Positions 17,424 through 25,930 of a stretch of DNA of 64,000 nt are shown one piece after another. The stretch spans positions 91,544-155,543 of the forward strand of contig JAEEXE010000001.1 of assembly GCA_016291375.1 (NCBI GenBank), read 5' to 3'. The notes beneath the pieces are model-generated. The model saw only the letters and a program-made list of their open reading frames with translations, ran no database searches and had not been told where the DNA came from. How positions within the stretch are numbered: the stretch's first letter is position 1; each line of letters begins with the position of its first letter. Position numbers and translations under genes: made by a program. Origin of the DNA: Butyrivibrio sp. (lineage in GTDB: Bacteria > Bacillota > Clostridia > Lachnospirales > Lachnospiraceae).

Positions 17424-18386
17424 TCACAACCTCCCTCTTCTGATTACCATGCAAGCCTCAACAAGCATCATGGCCGCAAGCATCGCTGCAAAAATATAAT
17501 AGATATCCTTGTATCTCTCAATTCCTGTCATCTCATCCTGAACGGTCTTTGCAGTTTCTTTAATATACTGAATCGATCCTTCAAGTGCCGCCTTATCACC
17601 GTTCATGTTGTTATAGCTAACACCGAGATCATCGGCTATACTCTTAAGGTTTTTCTCATCGATAATTGAACGGGCTTTCTGTCCTGTTGTGGGATCCATA
17701 ATATAACCATAATGAGTTTCTCTCATTTCACCGCCGTTCTTGGTTCCGTAGCCAAGAACCATGCCTGCATCCACATAGTCTTTCAGCGCCTTATATGAGG
17801 TGTTCTCATTGCCGTTAGTAATCTCGCCGTCACTTATAAATACAACGATAGTCTTTCTGTTCTCTTTTTTGGAAGAAGAAAGAAGAAGTGCCTCCATATC
17901 TTTATATGGCAAAGACATATCACTACCCATGGCATTAGAACTGTCCGGAGGAGAAAGAGTATCTATCAAAGATCTGATATATTCAATGTCCTGCGTATAT
18001 GGTGAAATCACATGCGCCTGATCATCGAAAGTAACAAGTGCAAAATTACTTCCTATCAGTTCATCCGCTATATACTTGGCATCCTTAATAACGCCGTCAA
18101 TTCTGGGTGATGAACCGTTATAGTCCAGCGCCCACATACTGATTGTAGTGTCTATTACAAACAACACATCCAGATTTTTGGCAGAGAACTGATATTTATC
18201 GTCCTTTAATACAGGTCTTAGTCCCACTATAAAAGCAAGCAGATAGATCAGGACAAGCCTTAATATTGTAAATGTTTTTTCTTTTTTATCAGTATGACTC
18301 CTGCCTGCAGCGTATATTGTAACAGTAGCACACGCTGTAATTATGAGAAGCAATACCGCAATGGGTAAAACAGGTTGTACACTCAT
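17424..18386 (-). CDS. VWA-domain membrane protein (BatB-like)
   Basis: The 320-residue protein has two membrane helices at the N-terminus (about 5-26 and 39-57), a von Willebrand A domain (about 72-250) and a C-terminal helix (about 292-312). The metal-dependent adhesion site is DTTIS (Asp79), a D-x-[ST]-x-S form, with VTFDD and FISDGE further on. VWA domains bind partner proteins through a metal ion, here probably with the adjacent VWA protein. The ATG overlaps the stop of the preceding gene as ATGA, showing translational coupling. Bat-type clusters with MoxR are linked to envelope stress or protein maturation in other bacteria; the substrate is unknown here. Confidence 0.88.
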   Translation of the reverse strand: MSVQPVLPIAVLLLIITACATVTIYAAGRSHTDKKEKTFTILRLVLIYLLAFIVGLRPVLKDDKYQFSAKNLDVLFVIDTTISMWALDYNGSSPRIDGVIKDAKYIADELIGSNFALVTFDDQAHVISPYTQDIEYIRSLIDTLSPPDSSNAMGSDMSLPYKDMEALLLSSSKKENRKTIVVFISDGEITNGNENTSYKALKDYVDAGMVLGYGTKNGGEMRETHYGYIMDPTTGQKARSIIDEKNLKSIADDLGVSYNNMNGDKAALEGSIQYIKETAKTVQDEMTGIERYKDIYYIFAAMLAAMMLVEACMVIRRGRL

Positions 18387-19492
18387 TTTTGCAACACCAA
18401 TCCAGCCAGGCTAAAAAATGCAAGGCTAATCAAACAAATAATCGTAGGTACACGGGGCATATCCAGAGGCTGTCTTGCCATAACTACCTTTACCAACATT
18501 GCCTCCTGTTTCTGTATATCTTTTACAATCTCAGAGACAGGCTGATCCTTGGTCCTGACATAGAATTTTCCTCCGGTCATCTCCACCGCCTTTTTAAACT
18601 CCGATGAACACTCTTCATAGTCGTATTCTTCCGGAAGATAAAACTTATCTTCACTTGGATATATTCCAAACAGTGTCACCTTATGGCTCTTACAGGATTG
18701 AGCCGCCTCATCAAGTTCCATGATCTGAGGCATGTAATCATTGAGCTCATTGTCGGTACACATTATGATAACTCGGGTTCTGTCAGGATCTTCAATATAG
18801 GGAAAAGAGAACAATGCAGAGCCAAGACCCTCTCCTATAAGAGATGAACCCTTAAGGAAACTGTTATAGGTTGTTCCCGCATCATAATACTCAAGCTTTT
18901 CCATAATCTCTTCATATCTTGCCTCTTTATCATCAGGTATAGTGCCGTAATATCCGTATTTCAGATAATACTCTTCATAATATTCTTTCTGCAGAGCAAA
19001 ATATTCACCAAGCTCATCAAGCTTCTGAAGGACATAATCATAGTCATCTGTAAGAGGCACATAAGTAATGGTGGATGTATTAAAAATACTGATACCCATT
19101 CTGTCCCCTTCAAGTCCCTGAACAACGCCCTTGAGATAATCCGTAATCTCGGAATTAAGATCATAGAGTGAATAAGAAACATCCAGACACAGCATAATAT
19201 CACGCTTTTTGACTCCGCTTACAATATCATCATTCTTGTAAGGCCTCGCTGTCAAAACAAGCGCAGAAACCATACTACCTATAAGTCCCATAACAAGCAG
19301 CACTCTGAAGACTTTGTATTGCAAGGAAAGCGTCTGGTACAGCTTGGAGGAACGAATCTTAGATGTATTGGCAACGCGAACTCCATCTACGAATCCGTTT
19401 CCCTTCTTTTTATGAATATAAAATACTATGGCGATAGTGGCGACAATAACAGCGATGCCTACCGGAATCACCCACTTATACATCAGTTCCAT
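18383..19492 (-). CDS. VWA-domain membrane protein (BatA-like)
   Basis: The protein has 369 residues with a first helix at about 8-27, a second at about 62-82, a VWA domain from about 97 and a C-terminal helix (about 350-366). The metal-binding motif DVSYS (Asp104) fits D-x-S-x-S fully, and IIMCTDNE replaces the usual T-D-G step. It overlaps the next VWA gene by 4 bases and the preceding gene by 10. AGGAG is 10 bases before ATG. With the neighbouring VWA protein it probably forms a membrane complex worked on by the MoxR ATPase. Confidence 0.88.
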   Translation of the reverse strand: MELMYKWVIPVGIAVIVATIAIVFYIHKKKGNGFVDGVRVANTSKIRSSKLYQTLSLQYKVFRVLLVMGLIGSMVSALVLTARPYKNDDIVSGVKKRDIMLCLDVSYSLYDLNSEITDYLKGVVQGLEGDRMGISIFNTSTITYVPLTDDYDYVLQKLDELGEYFALQKEYYEEYYLKYGYYGTIPDDKEARYEEIMEKLEYYDAGTTYNSFLKGSSLIGEGLGSALFSFPYIEDPDRTRVIIMCTDNELNDYMPQIMELDEAAQSCKSHKVTLFGIYPSEDKFYLPEEYDYEECSSEFKKAVEMTGGKFYVRTKDQPVSEIVKDIQKQEAMLVKVVMARQPLDMPRVPTIICLISLAFFSLAGLVLQK

Positions 19493-19983
19493 TCTCTGAT
19501 CACTCCTACTGCCGTATTACAGGAAGTGGCAAAATCTCTGCCCTCTGCTCTCTTATCTTCAGCAAACTCAGGAACGTAATACTCTTCCATAAGCTTATCA
19601 AGATGTCTGATACCCATTCCCTTTACATCATTGAGCGTACATTTCTCAACATCTATTCCGGTTGCTTCGTGTACGTAACCTCTTATCATAAGGGACAGCT
19701 TAAGATACGCCTCTCTCTTTGTAATCTTTTCTTTTTCATAATCATTCTTAAGCTTGCTGATACCGGCAATATATTTTCTTTTTATTATAAAAAGATGCTG
19801 TGGTATAGGCTTTCTGTAGCCCTCAGGCATAGGTTCTTTTACCTTAGGTGCCTTTTTCTTGTAAAAGATCTTGTATAGGCCCCAGATCAAAAGAAGAAGT
19901 GCAAGTGCCGCAAGCGCTATGCCTATTGCAAACACCCACCAGCTATATTCAAATGGTGGTCTTAATGTAACCGTAGTTTCCAT
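19483..19983 (-). CDS. Small membrane protein of the MoxR-VWA cluster (DUF4381-like)
   Basis: The 166-residue protein starts at ATG 19983 with AAAGG 8 bases upstream (a TTG at 19998 is the alternative). It has one membrane helix at about 16-38 after a RPPFEYSWWVF stretch, then a basic cytoplasmic domain of helices. The WW plus helix layout and its place between DUF58 and VWA genes resemble DUF4381 proteins; this is a family-level guess. It overlaps the DUF58 gene by 35 bases and the BatA-like gene by 10. In Bat clusters this position often codes for an adaptor between MoxR and the VWA pair. Confidence 0.72.
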   Translation of the reverse strand: METTVTLRPPFEYSWWVFAIGIALAALALLLLIWGLYKIFYKKKAPKVKEPMPEGYRKPIPQHLFIIKRKYIAGISKLKNDYEKEKITKREAYLKLSLMIRGYVHEATGIDVEKCTLNDVKGMGIRHLDKLMEEYYVPEFAEDKRAEGRDFATSCNTAVGVIREWN

Positions 19984-20848
19984 GTCTGTACCTTTCAAAC
20001 AAAACTATCGCAGAATCTATAATCTCACTCTGTGCTGAAACACTTACCAGTGATACCTTGCTATGCTTGGTGTTATCGGCAATGATATTGTTAACCATTT
20101 CTCTCTCTTCAAGCTCCAGCTTATGAAGCTTGTCGTTAAAAGAAAGAAATCTCTTCTCATATCTTCCAAGATCATTATCAAAAGCCGCTCCACCGGTCAA
20201 CATGGCGTCTTCAATGCCGATAGCCAAAAGATCGTGATCCGTCGTGACAGCTCTCATTACATTTCCATCTATACTTGCGATTCCATCCATATCAGAAATA
20301 ACAATGATTATCATCTTCTTGTGAACAGCACTTATGACATTCTTAAGAGTCTGTTCCAGGGATATCTTGCCATCGCTTTCTATATGCTTTTCATATTCGT
20401 ACAATAGTGCCTCAAGGTGCTCAGGTCCTGACTTGAACATGGAAACGGACAGATTGCTTTCACCAGGATATGTAAGAGCAAAATCAGCACCGTTCCTACC
20501 TGTGATATAAGCAAGCATGCCAAAGGTCATGAGTGCAACCTCTCGCTTGGATTCTCCCTTGGGAGTATCACCCAGCATCTTGCGGCCGCAATCACAGACA
20601 AACATAACATTGTGGCGCCTGTCAGTGACATATCTTCGCACAAGAGTAGTTCCCATTCTTGAAGAAGACTTCCAGTCTATGTCGTGAACGTCATCGCCGA
20701 TGTTATATTCCTTGAGGTCGTCAAATTCCATACTTCTTCCTTTATGGATAGAGTGGAAATCGCCGTCCAGAATATTTGAAGTTTTCTTGTTGGTATAAAG
20801 AGCTACTGCTCTTCTTATCCTCGATAAATACTCGTAATCAATATTCAT
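19949..20848 (-). CDS. DUF58 domain protein
   Basis: The 299-residue cytoplasmic protein carries the DUF58 signature: GRSMEFDDLKEYNIGDDV, then HDIDWKSSSRMGTTLVRRY (about residues 37-75). A VWA-like core follows, with VCDCGRKM as a degenerate metal-site strand. Proteins of this family almost always follow a MoxR ATPase gene and are thought to be its partner. It begins 12 bases after moxR. There is no membrane helix, unlike many DUF58 proteins that have two at the N-terminus. Confidence 0.92.
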   Translation of the reverse strand: MNIDYEYLSRIRRAVALYTNKKTSNILDGDFHSIHKGRSMEFDDLKEYNIGDDVHDIDWKSSSRMGTTLVRRYVTDRRHNVMFVCDCGRKMLGDTPKGESKREVALMTFGMLAYITGRNGADFALTYPGESNLSVSMFKSGPEHLEALLYEYEKHIESDGKISLEQTLKNVISAVHKKMIIIVISDMDGIASIDGNVMRAVTTDHDLLAIGIEDAMLTGGAAFDNDLGRYEKRFLSFNDKLHKLELEEREMVNNIIADNTKHSKVSLVSVSAQSEIIDSAIVLFERYRHGNYGYIKTTI

Positions 20849-20860
20849 AGTTTTTCTTTA

Positions 20861-21856
20861 TCACGGAGTCTTTACAGAATTAACGATTCCGTCAATGACA
20901 GTTTCAACAGTAATATTATCAGCTACAGCAGAATAGTTAAGACCGATTCTGTGTCTGAGAACCTGATGTCTTACAAGCTTAACATCATCGGGTGTTACAT
21001 AGGTTCTACCCTGCATAAGTGCAGCTGCCTTAGCCATTTTAAGGAAAGAAATGGAAGCACGGGGGCTTACACCGATCCTTACATATTTGCCAAGTTCAAA
21101 ACCGGGAATCTGGTTAGCACGTCTGCTGGCAACAACAATACTTGAGATATACCACTTAACAGACTCATCAACATATACCTGATCCACAATATCCTGAACC
21201 TTATCAATATCCTTGATAGTAAGGACAGCAGGTGTAGTCTCGGAAATCGCACCTGTCTCTATACGGCTCAAAATCTCAACTTCCTCAGCAGCTGTAGGAT
21301 ATGTGATAACCTCTTTTATAAGGAATCTGTCAGTCTGAGCCTCAGAAAGCGGATAAGTTCCCTCCTGCTCAATAGGGTTCTGTGTTGCTATTACTATGAA
21401 AATATCTTCAGGCATACGATATGTCGTACCACCGATAGTAACCTGTTTTTCCTGCATGGCTTCAAGCATGGCAGACTGTGTTTTGGCGCTTGAACGGTTT
21501 ACCTCATCAAGAAGTACAAAGTTAGCAAATACAGGGCCGAGCATAGTCTCAAACTTACATGTAGCCTGGTTATAAATCTGTGTTCCGATGATATCACCGG
21601 GCAAAAGATCCGGTGTACACTGTATACGTGCAAACTTACCGTCAACCGCATCGGATATAGCCTTAGCTGCAGTTGTCTTAGCAAGTCCGGGAACGGACTC
21701 AATAAGAATATGTCCATCAGCAATGATGGATGCGATAAGTGAAAACTTGAGCTGGTTCTGTCCAACTACCTTTGCCTCAAAATAGTCTGAAAGCTTCTTG
21801 ATAACGTCCTGAGAATAGGCAAAATCCTCAGCTGTTATATTGTTCTGCTGATCCAT
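20861..21856 (-). CDS. MoxR-family AAA+ ATPase
   Basis: The product has 331 residues from ATG 21856, which GGAAGGG precedes; an upstream in-frame ATG at 21892 lies inside metF. MoxR ATPases are cytoplasmic chaperone-like machines that mature or insert metal into target complexes, frequently VWA proteins. Visible motifs are Walker A VPGLAKT (Lys60), Walker B FVLLDEVNRS, sensor 1 IATQNP and the EGTYPLSEAQTDRF block. It leads the run moxR-DUF58-DUF4381-like-VWA-VWA-TPR and lies 16 bases after metF, so it probably shares metF's promoter. Confidence 0.93.
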   Translation of the reverse strand: MDQQNNITAEDFAYSQDVIKKLSDYFEAKVVGQNQLKFSLIASIIADGHILIESVPGLAKTTAAKAISDAVDGKFARIQCTPDLLPGDIIGTQIYNQATCKFETMLGPVFANFVLLDEVNRSSAKTQSAMLEAMQEKQVTIGGTTYRMPEDIFIVIATQNPIEQEGTYPLSEAQTDRFLIKEVITYPTAAEEVEILSRIETGAISETTPAVLTIKDIDKVQDIVDQVYVDESVKWYISSIVVASRRANQIPGFELGKYVRIGVSPRASISFLKMAKAAALMQGRTYVTPDDVKLVRHQVLRHRIGLNYSAVADNITVETVIDGIVNSVKTP

Positions 21857-21872
21857 ATTTTTCCCTTCCTTT

Positions 21873-22736
21873 TTATCTGATGATGGATGCAAGGTTACGC
21901 ATCATACCGGCTGCAATATCCGGTTTGTTCATGGAGTAAACATGGATATGGCTTACTCCGTTAGAAATAAGATCTATAATCTGGTCGCAAGCATATATTA
22001 TGCCGGCTTCCTTCATCTTCTCGGGATTATCTGCAAATCTGTCCACCATGATCTTCATCTTCTGTGGAATTGTTGATCCTGACAAAGCTACGCTCCTTGC
22101 AACCTGTTTGGCATTAGTTATCGGCATTATTCCGGGAAGAACAGGAACTTCTATTCCTTTTTCTCTAATGCGATACAGGAACTGATAAAGAGTTGAGTTG
22201 TCAAAAAACATCTGTGTTGTAAGGAAATCACAGCCTGCTTCAACCTTCTCCTTGAGATGTAAAATATCCTCTGACTGCCTTGCGCATTCCACATGTCCCT
22301 CAGGGTAGCAGGCGCCGCCTATGCAAAAACTATCATCTACAGATTTGATATCGTAGATAAGCTGTGTAGCATGATCGTAGTCATAGCAGACACGGCCCTC
22401 CTTGGGGATATCTCCTCTAAGAGCCATGATATTCTCAATGCCCTTCTCCTTATACGTGGATATCACATTTCTAACGTCTTCCTTGGTCGAAGAAACACAT
22501 GTTAGATGTGAAAGCACAGTTACTCCGTATTTATCCTGAAGATCGGCTGAGATGTTGGCAGTGTTCTTACTGGTTCCGCCGCCGGCTCCGTATGTAACAC
22601 TCATAAAATCAGGCTTAAGGGCAGCTATCTCTGCAGCAGCCTTCTCAACCGCATCATATTTATCATCTGTCTTGGGAGGAAAAACCTCGAATGACAAAGT
22701 TACTTCTTTTTCTTTGATAATATCGCTTATCTTCAT
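21873..22736 (-). CDS. metF: Methylenetetrahydrofolate reductase
   Basis: MetF reduces 5,10-methylene-THF to 5-methyl-THF in one-carbon metabolism, feeding methionine synthesis. ATG at 22736, with AGGAGT six bases upstream, gives 287 residues, the normal length of the catalytic TIM barrel. Motifs are LSFEVFPPKT, SVTYGAGGGTS, ALRGDIPKEG, GGACYPEGH and LTTQMFFDN. The upstream frame from ATG 22820 runs through the leader hairpin and is unlikely. It is transcribed from a recognisable promoter and carries moxR downstream. Confidence 0.95.
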   Translation of the reverse strand: MKISDIIKEKEVTLSFEVFPPKTDDKYDAVEKAAAEIAALKPDFMSVTYGAGGGTSKNTANISADLQDKYGVTVLSHLTCVSSTKEDVRNVISTYKEKGIENIMALRGDIPKEGRVCYDYDHATQLIYDIKSVDDSFCIGGACYPEGHVECARQSEDILHLKEKVEAGCDFLTTQMFFDNSTLYQFLYRIREKGIEVPVLPGIMPITNAKQVARSVALSGSTIPQKMKIMVDRFADNPEKMKEAGIIYACDQIIDLISNGVSHIHVYSMNKPDIAAGMMRNLASIIR

Positions 22737-22759
22737 TTTGACTCCTTGGTACGAAATGA

Positions 22760-22810
22760 GGGGTAGAAGCACAAAAACTCTATTCATATTAAGAGTCAGG
22801 CTTTTACCCC
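22760..22810 (-). promoter_or_regulatory. Stem-loop in the metF leader
   Basis: GGGGTAAAAGC pairs with GCTTCTACCCC (one mismatch) around an inner ACTCT/AGAGT stem. It covers most of the roughly 80-base leader and ends about 15 bases before the ribosome site. There is no T run, so it is not a terminator. Confidence 0.6.
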
Positions 22811-22821
22811 CGCATTCCATA

Positions 22822-22850
22822 ATTATACTACCAATTTATTTTTTTGTGAA
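22822..22850 (-). promoter_or_regulatory. Promoter of metF and the MoxR-VWA cluster
   Basis: Minus-strand TTCACA and TATAAT are separated by 17 bases, about 86 bases before metF. Confidence 0.7.
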
Positions 22851-22876
22851 TGAAATGTTACACCAAAGATTAAAAT

Positions 22877-24310
22877 TTATACGTTAATCTCCGCTGTTAC
22901 ACCGAGTACGTCCTTGTTGGCATCGATAATAGGGTTAACAACTTCACTAAGGAATTTCTCAACCTGATGTGCACTGCATCCAACATATTTTGCAGGATCC
23001 ATTGACGCCTTGAGTTCATCGAGGGAAAGAGGGAAAGAGGGGTCCTCAGCGATGAGCTCAAGCAGGTTGTTATCCTTACCCTCGACTTTAACTGTCTTGC
23101 CGGCTTCCATGGAAAGCTCACGGATTCTTTCATGGAGCTCCTGTCTGTCTCCGCCAGCTTTAACTGCGTCCATCATGATGTTCTCAGTAGCCATGAAAGG
23201 AAGCTCAGACATAAGTCGCTTCTCAATAACCTTAGGATATACAACTAAACCATCCACTACATTAATACACAAATCAAGTATGCCATCCGTTGCAAGAAAT
23301 CCTTCGGGAATTGAAATTCTTTTATTTGCTGAGTCATCAAGTGTTCTCTCAAACCACTGAGAAACCTCTGTAATAGCGGGATTCAGCGTATCTATTATCA
23401 CATATCTTGCAAGTGAACAAATTCGCTCACTTCTCATGGGATTTCTCTTGTAAGCCATAGCTGATGAACCGATCTGGCTCTTCTCGAAGGGTTCCTCTAC
23501 CTCTTTGAGGTGCTGAAGAAGTCTGATGTCCTGTGCCATCTTGGTTGCTGATGAAGCAATTCCTGCAAGAACATTGAGAACCTTCATGTCGATCTTACGG
23601 CTATAGGTCTGACCTGAAACCGCCATACATCCTTTGAAGCCGAGCTTTTCCGCAAGCATGGGATCGAGTTTATCAACCTTGGAAAGATCTCCGTCAAAAA
23701 GCTCAAGGAAAGAAGCCTGTGTTCCTGTTGTTCCCTTTGAACCAAGAAGCTTCATATTATCAAGTACATAATCAAGATCCTCAAGATCGATCGTAAAATC
23801 CTGAAGCCAGAGCGTTGCTCTTTTACCTACTGTTGTAGGCTGTGCAGGCTGAAAATGAGTAAATCCGAGGGTCGGCTGTGCCTTGTACTTGTCTGCAAAC
23901 TTAGAAAGCTCAGCTATAACATTGATGAGCTTCTTCCTTACAAGCTTAAGTCCCTCAGTCATAATAATGATATCGGTGTTGTCACCAACGTAGCAGCTTG
24001 TTGCTCCCAGGTGGATGATACCCTTAGCCTTGGGACACTGCTGTCCGTATGCATATACATGGCTCATAACGTCATGACGGACTTCTTTCTCTCTTGCTCT
24101 TGCAACATCATAGTTGATATCTTCGCTGTGAGCTTTGAGCTCATCAATCTGTTCCTGTGTAATGTTAAGGCCAAGATCCTTCTCAATCTCTGCAAGTGCG
24201 ATCCACAGTTTTCTCCATGTCTTGAACTTCATATCCTGTGAAAAGATATACTGCATCTCCTTGCTGGCATAACGTTCTGATAAGGGGCTGGTATAACGAT
24301 CTGTACTCAT
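22877..24310 (-). CDS. purB: Adenylosuccinate lyase
   Basis: PurB splits SAICAR to AICAR and adenylosuccinate to AMP in purine synthesis. ATG at 24310 has GGAGG five bases upstream and yields 477 residues, a normal length for the longer type. The fumarase/aspartase-superfamily signature appears as SSAMAYKRNPMRSE (about residue 290), with HLGATSCYVGDN and GFTHFQPAQPTT as substrate-binding segments. It follows purF by 31 bases and is likely co-transcribed with it. Confidence 0.97.
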   Translation of the reverse strand: MSTDRYTSPLSERYASKEMQYIFSQDMKFKTWRKLWIALAEIEKDLGLNITQEQIDELKAHSEDINYDVARAREKEVRHDVMSHVYAYGQQCPKAKGIIHLGATSCYVGDNTDIIIMTEGLKLVRKKLINVIAELSKFADKYKAQPTLGFTHFQPAQPTTVGKRATLWLQDFTIDLEDLDYVLDNMKLLGSKGTTGTQASFLELFDGDLSKVDKLDPMLAEKLGFKGCMAVSGQTYSRKIDMKVLNVLAGIASSATKMAQDIRLLQHLKEVEEPFEKSQIGSSAMAYKRNPMRSERICSLARYVIIDTLNPAITEVSQWFERTLDDSANKRISIPEGFLATDGILDLCINVVDGLVVYPKVIEKRLMSELPFMATENIMMDAVKAGGDRQELHERIRELSMEAGKTVKVEGKDNNLLELIAEDPSFPLSLDELKASMDPAKYVGCSAHQVEKFLSEVVNPIIDANKDVLGVTAEINV

Positions 24311-24341
24311 TTTGTCCTCCAAAAAAAATAATTATATATGT

Positions 24342-25787
24342 TTACTTGTCATAGTCTCCGCGGATATCTTCACTTGGCGGATCGATAGGATAAGAGCCTG
24401 TAAAGCATCCCTTACAGATGCTCAGCTTACCTCCTATCATCTCTTCAAGTCTGTCCACTCCAAGATAAGCGAGGGAATCCGCTCCGATTATCTTACAGAT
24501 ATCATCTACGTTCCTATTATACGCAATAAGCTGTTCTCTTGCAGGAACATCGGTTCCAAAATAGCACGGCCACAGGAACGGAGGTGAAGATACTCTCATG
24601 TGAACTTCCTTGGCGCCTGCCTCTCTGAGCATCCTCACGATCCTGTCAGAGGTTGTTCCTCTTACAATTGAATCGTCGATCATGATGATCTTCTTACCTG
24701 CAACTGCGCTTTCAAGTGCATTTAATTTAACCTGCACACTTGATTCTCTGTTCTTTTGCTTGGGTTTAATAAATGTTCGGCCTATATATGAATTCTTTAC
24801 AAAGGCTTGACCGTATGGAATGCCTGACTGAAGTGCATATCCAAGAGCAGCTACATTTCCCGACTCCGGCACACCTACAACCATGTCCGCGTCAACAGGT
24901 GAGTCCATTGCAAGGAATCTTCCTGCTGCTATTCGGGCATCATATACGCTTATACCGTCTATATGACTGTCCGGTCTTGCAAAATAAATATATTCAAATA
25001 TGCATCTTGCATGCTTATCAGGCGGGATGCACATCGATTTATCCGATCTGATTCCAAATTCAGGAGAAATTGTAACTATCTCACCGGGTTCAACATCTCT
25101 TACAAATTTGGCTCCTATCGTATCAAGGGCACATGTCTCGGAAGCAAGAACATAGCAGTTCTCTCTTTTACCTATAACAAGAGGCTTGAAGCCGTACGGA
25201 TCTCTTGCTCCTATAAGCTTTCTTGGTGACATGACAACAAGACTGTAGGCGCCCTTAATCTTGAGCATTGCCTTTGCTACCGCTTCCTCTACGGACTTGG
25301 TTGCAAGTCTCTCCCTTGCGATATGATATGCAATTACTTCTGAATCAATAGTTGTTTGAAAAATAGCACCGGTATATGACAGCTCGTGACGTAGCTCTGG
25401 TGCATTGATAAGATTACCGTTGTGCGCAAGCGCCAAGGTACCTTTAACATAGTTAAGAACAAGCGGCTGCGCATTTTCGCGCGTGCTGCTGCCTGCTGTA
25501 GAATATCTGACATGGCCGACACCGATATCGCCCTTTAGGGTATCCAGTATATCCGGTGAAAAAGCCTCATTCACAAGTCCCATGTCCTTGTGGCTTATGA
25601 CCTTCCCCTTTGGTCCCTTCGTATCGCTGACAGCTATTCCGCAGCTCTCCTGCCCTCTGTGCTGCAAAGAAACAAGTCCGTAGTATATAGATCTGGAAAC
25701 GTCGCCGCCGTCAAAATCATACATACCAAAAACGCCGCATTCTTCGCCAAGGTGTTTGTAATTCTCAGTCCTACCTTCGTAACTCAT
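24342..25787 (-). CDS. purF: Amidophosphoribosyltransferase
   Basis: PurF makes phosphoribosylamine from PRPP and glutamine, the first committed purine step. The 481 residues include a short propeptide before the catalytic Cys17 (GEECGVFGMYD), the glutaminase domain (QHRGQES, LAHNGNL) and the PRPP-binding IIMIDDSIVRGTTSDR. Four cysteines (HARCIFEY, LWPCYF, SICKGCF) match the [4Fe-4S] ligands of the B. subtilis-type enzyme. GAGG lies 6 bases before ATG. A terminator-like hairpin stands about 40 bases upstream, so purF may be under attenuation; see findings. Confidence 0.97.
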   Translation of the reverse strand: MSYEGRTENYKHLGEECGVFGMYDFDGGDVSRSIYYGLVSLQHRGQESCGIAVSDTKGPKGKVISHKDMGLVNEAFSPDILDTLKGDIGVGHVRYSTAGSSTRENAQPLVLNYVKGTLALAHNGNLINAPELRHELSYTGAIFQTTIDSEVIAYHIARERLATKSVEEAVAKAMLKIKGAYSLVVMSPRKLIGARDPYGFKPLVIGKRENCYVLASETCALDTIGAKFVRDVEPGEIVTISPEFGIRSDKSMCIPPDKHARCIFEYIYFARPDSHIDGISVYDARIAAGRFLAMDSPVDADMVVGVPESGNVAALGYALQSGIPYGQAFVKNSYIGRTFIKPKQKNRESSVQVKLNALESAVAGKKIIMIDDSIVRGTTSDRIVRMLREAGAKEVHMRVSSPPFLWPCYFGTDVPAREQLIAYNRNVDDICKIIGADSLAYLGVDRLEEMIGGKLSICKGCFTGSYPIDPPSEDIRGDYDK

Positions 25788-25817
25788 GGCTTACCTCAAA
25801 AAAAATAAAACAAATAT

Positions 25818-25867
25818 AAAAAATTACCTCAAACACCGAACATTTTATCATCATCCGTTGTCTGAGG
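25818..25867 (-). terminator. Terminator or attenuator upstream of purF
   Basis: On the minus strand CCTCAGACAACGGA pairs with TTCGGTGTTTGAGG (one mismatch, two G-U) and is followed by TAATTTTTTATA. It lies 64 bases after the stop of the four-gene operon and 31 bases before the purF start. It could end the former or attenuate the latter. Confidence 0.75.
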
Positions 25868-25930
25868 CAATCATAAGTATAGATTTTTTAATTCGCTGTA
25901 TTTTTCACAAAGTATACATTCTATATTTGC

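Noticed and set aside
22737..22820. Longer metF start at ATG 22820
   Set aside because: The extra 28 residues run through the leader hairpin and are not part of MetF; a good ribosome site precedes ATG 22736.
25788..25930. Purine riboswitch ahead of purF
   Set aside because: The conserved loop sequences of guanine/adenine riboswitches are absent; only a terminator-like hairpin is seen.
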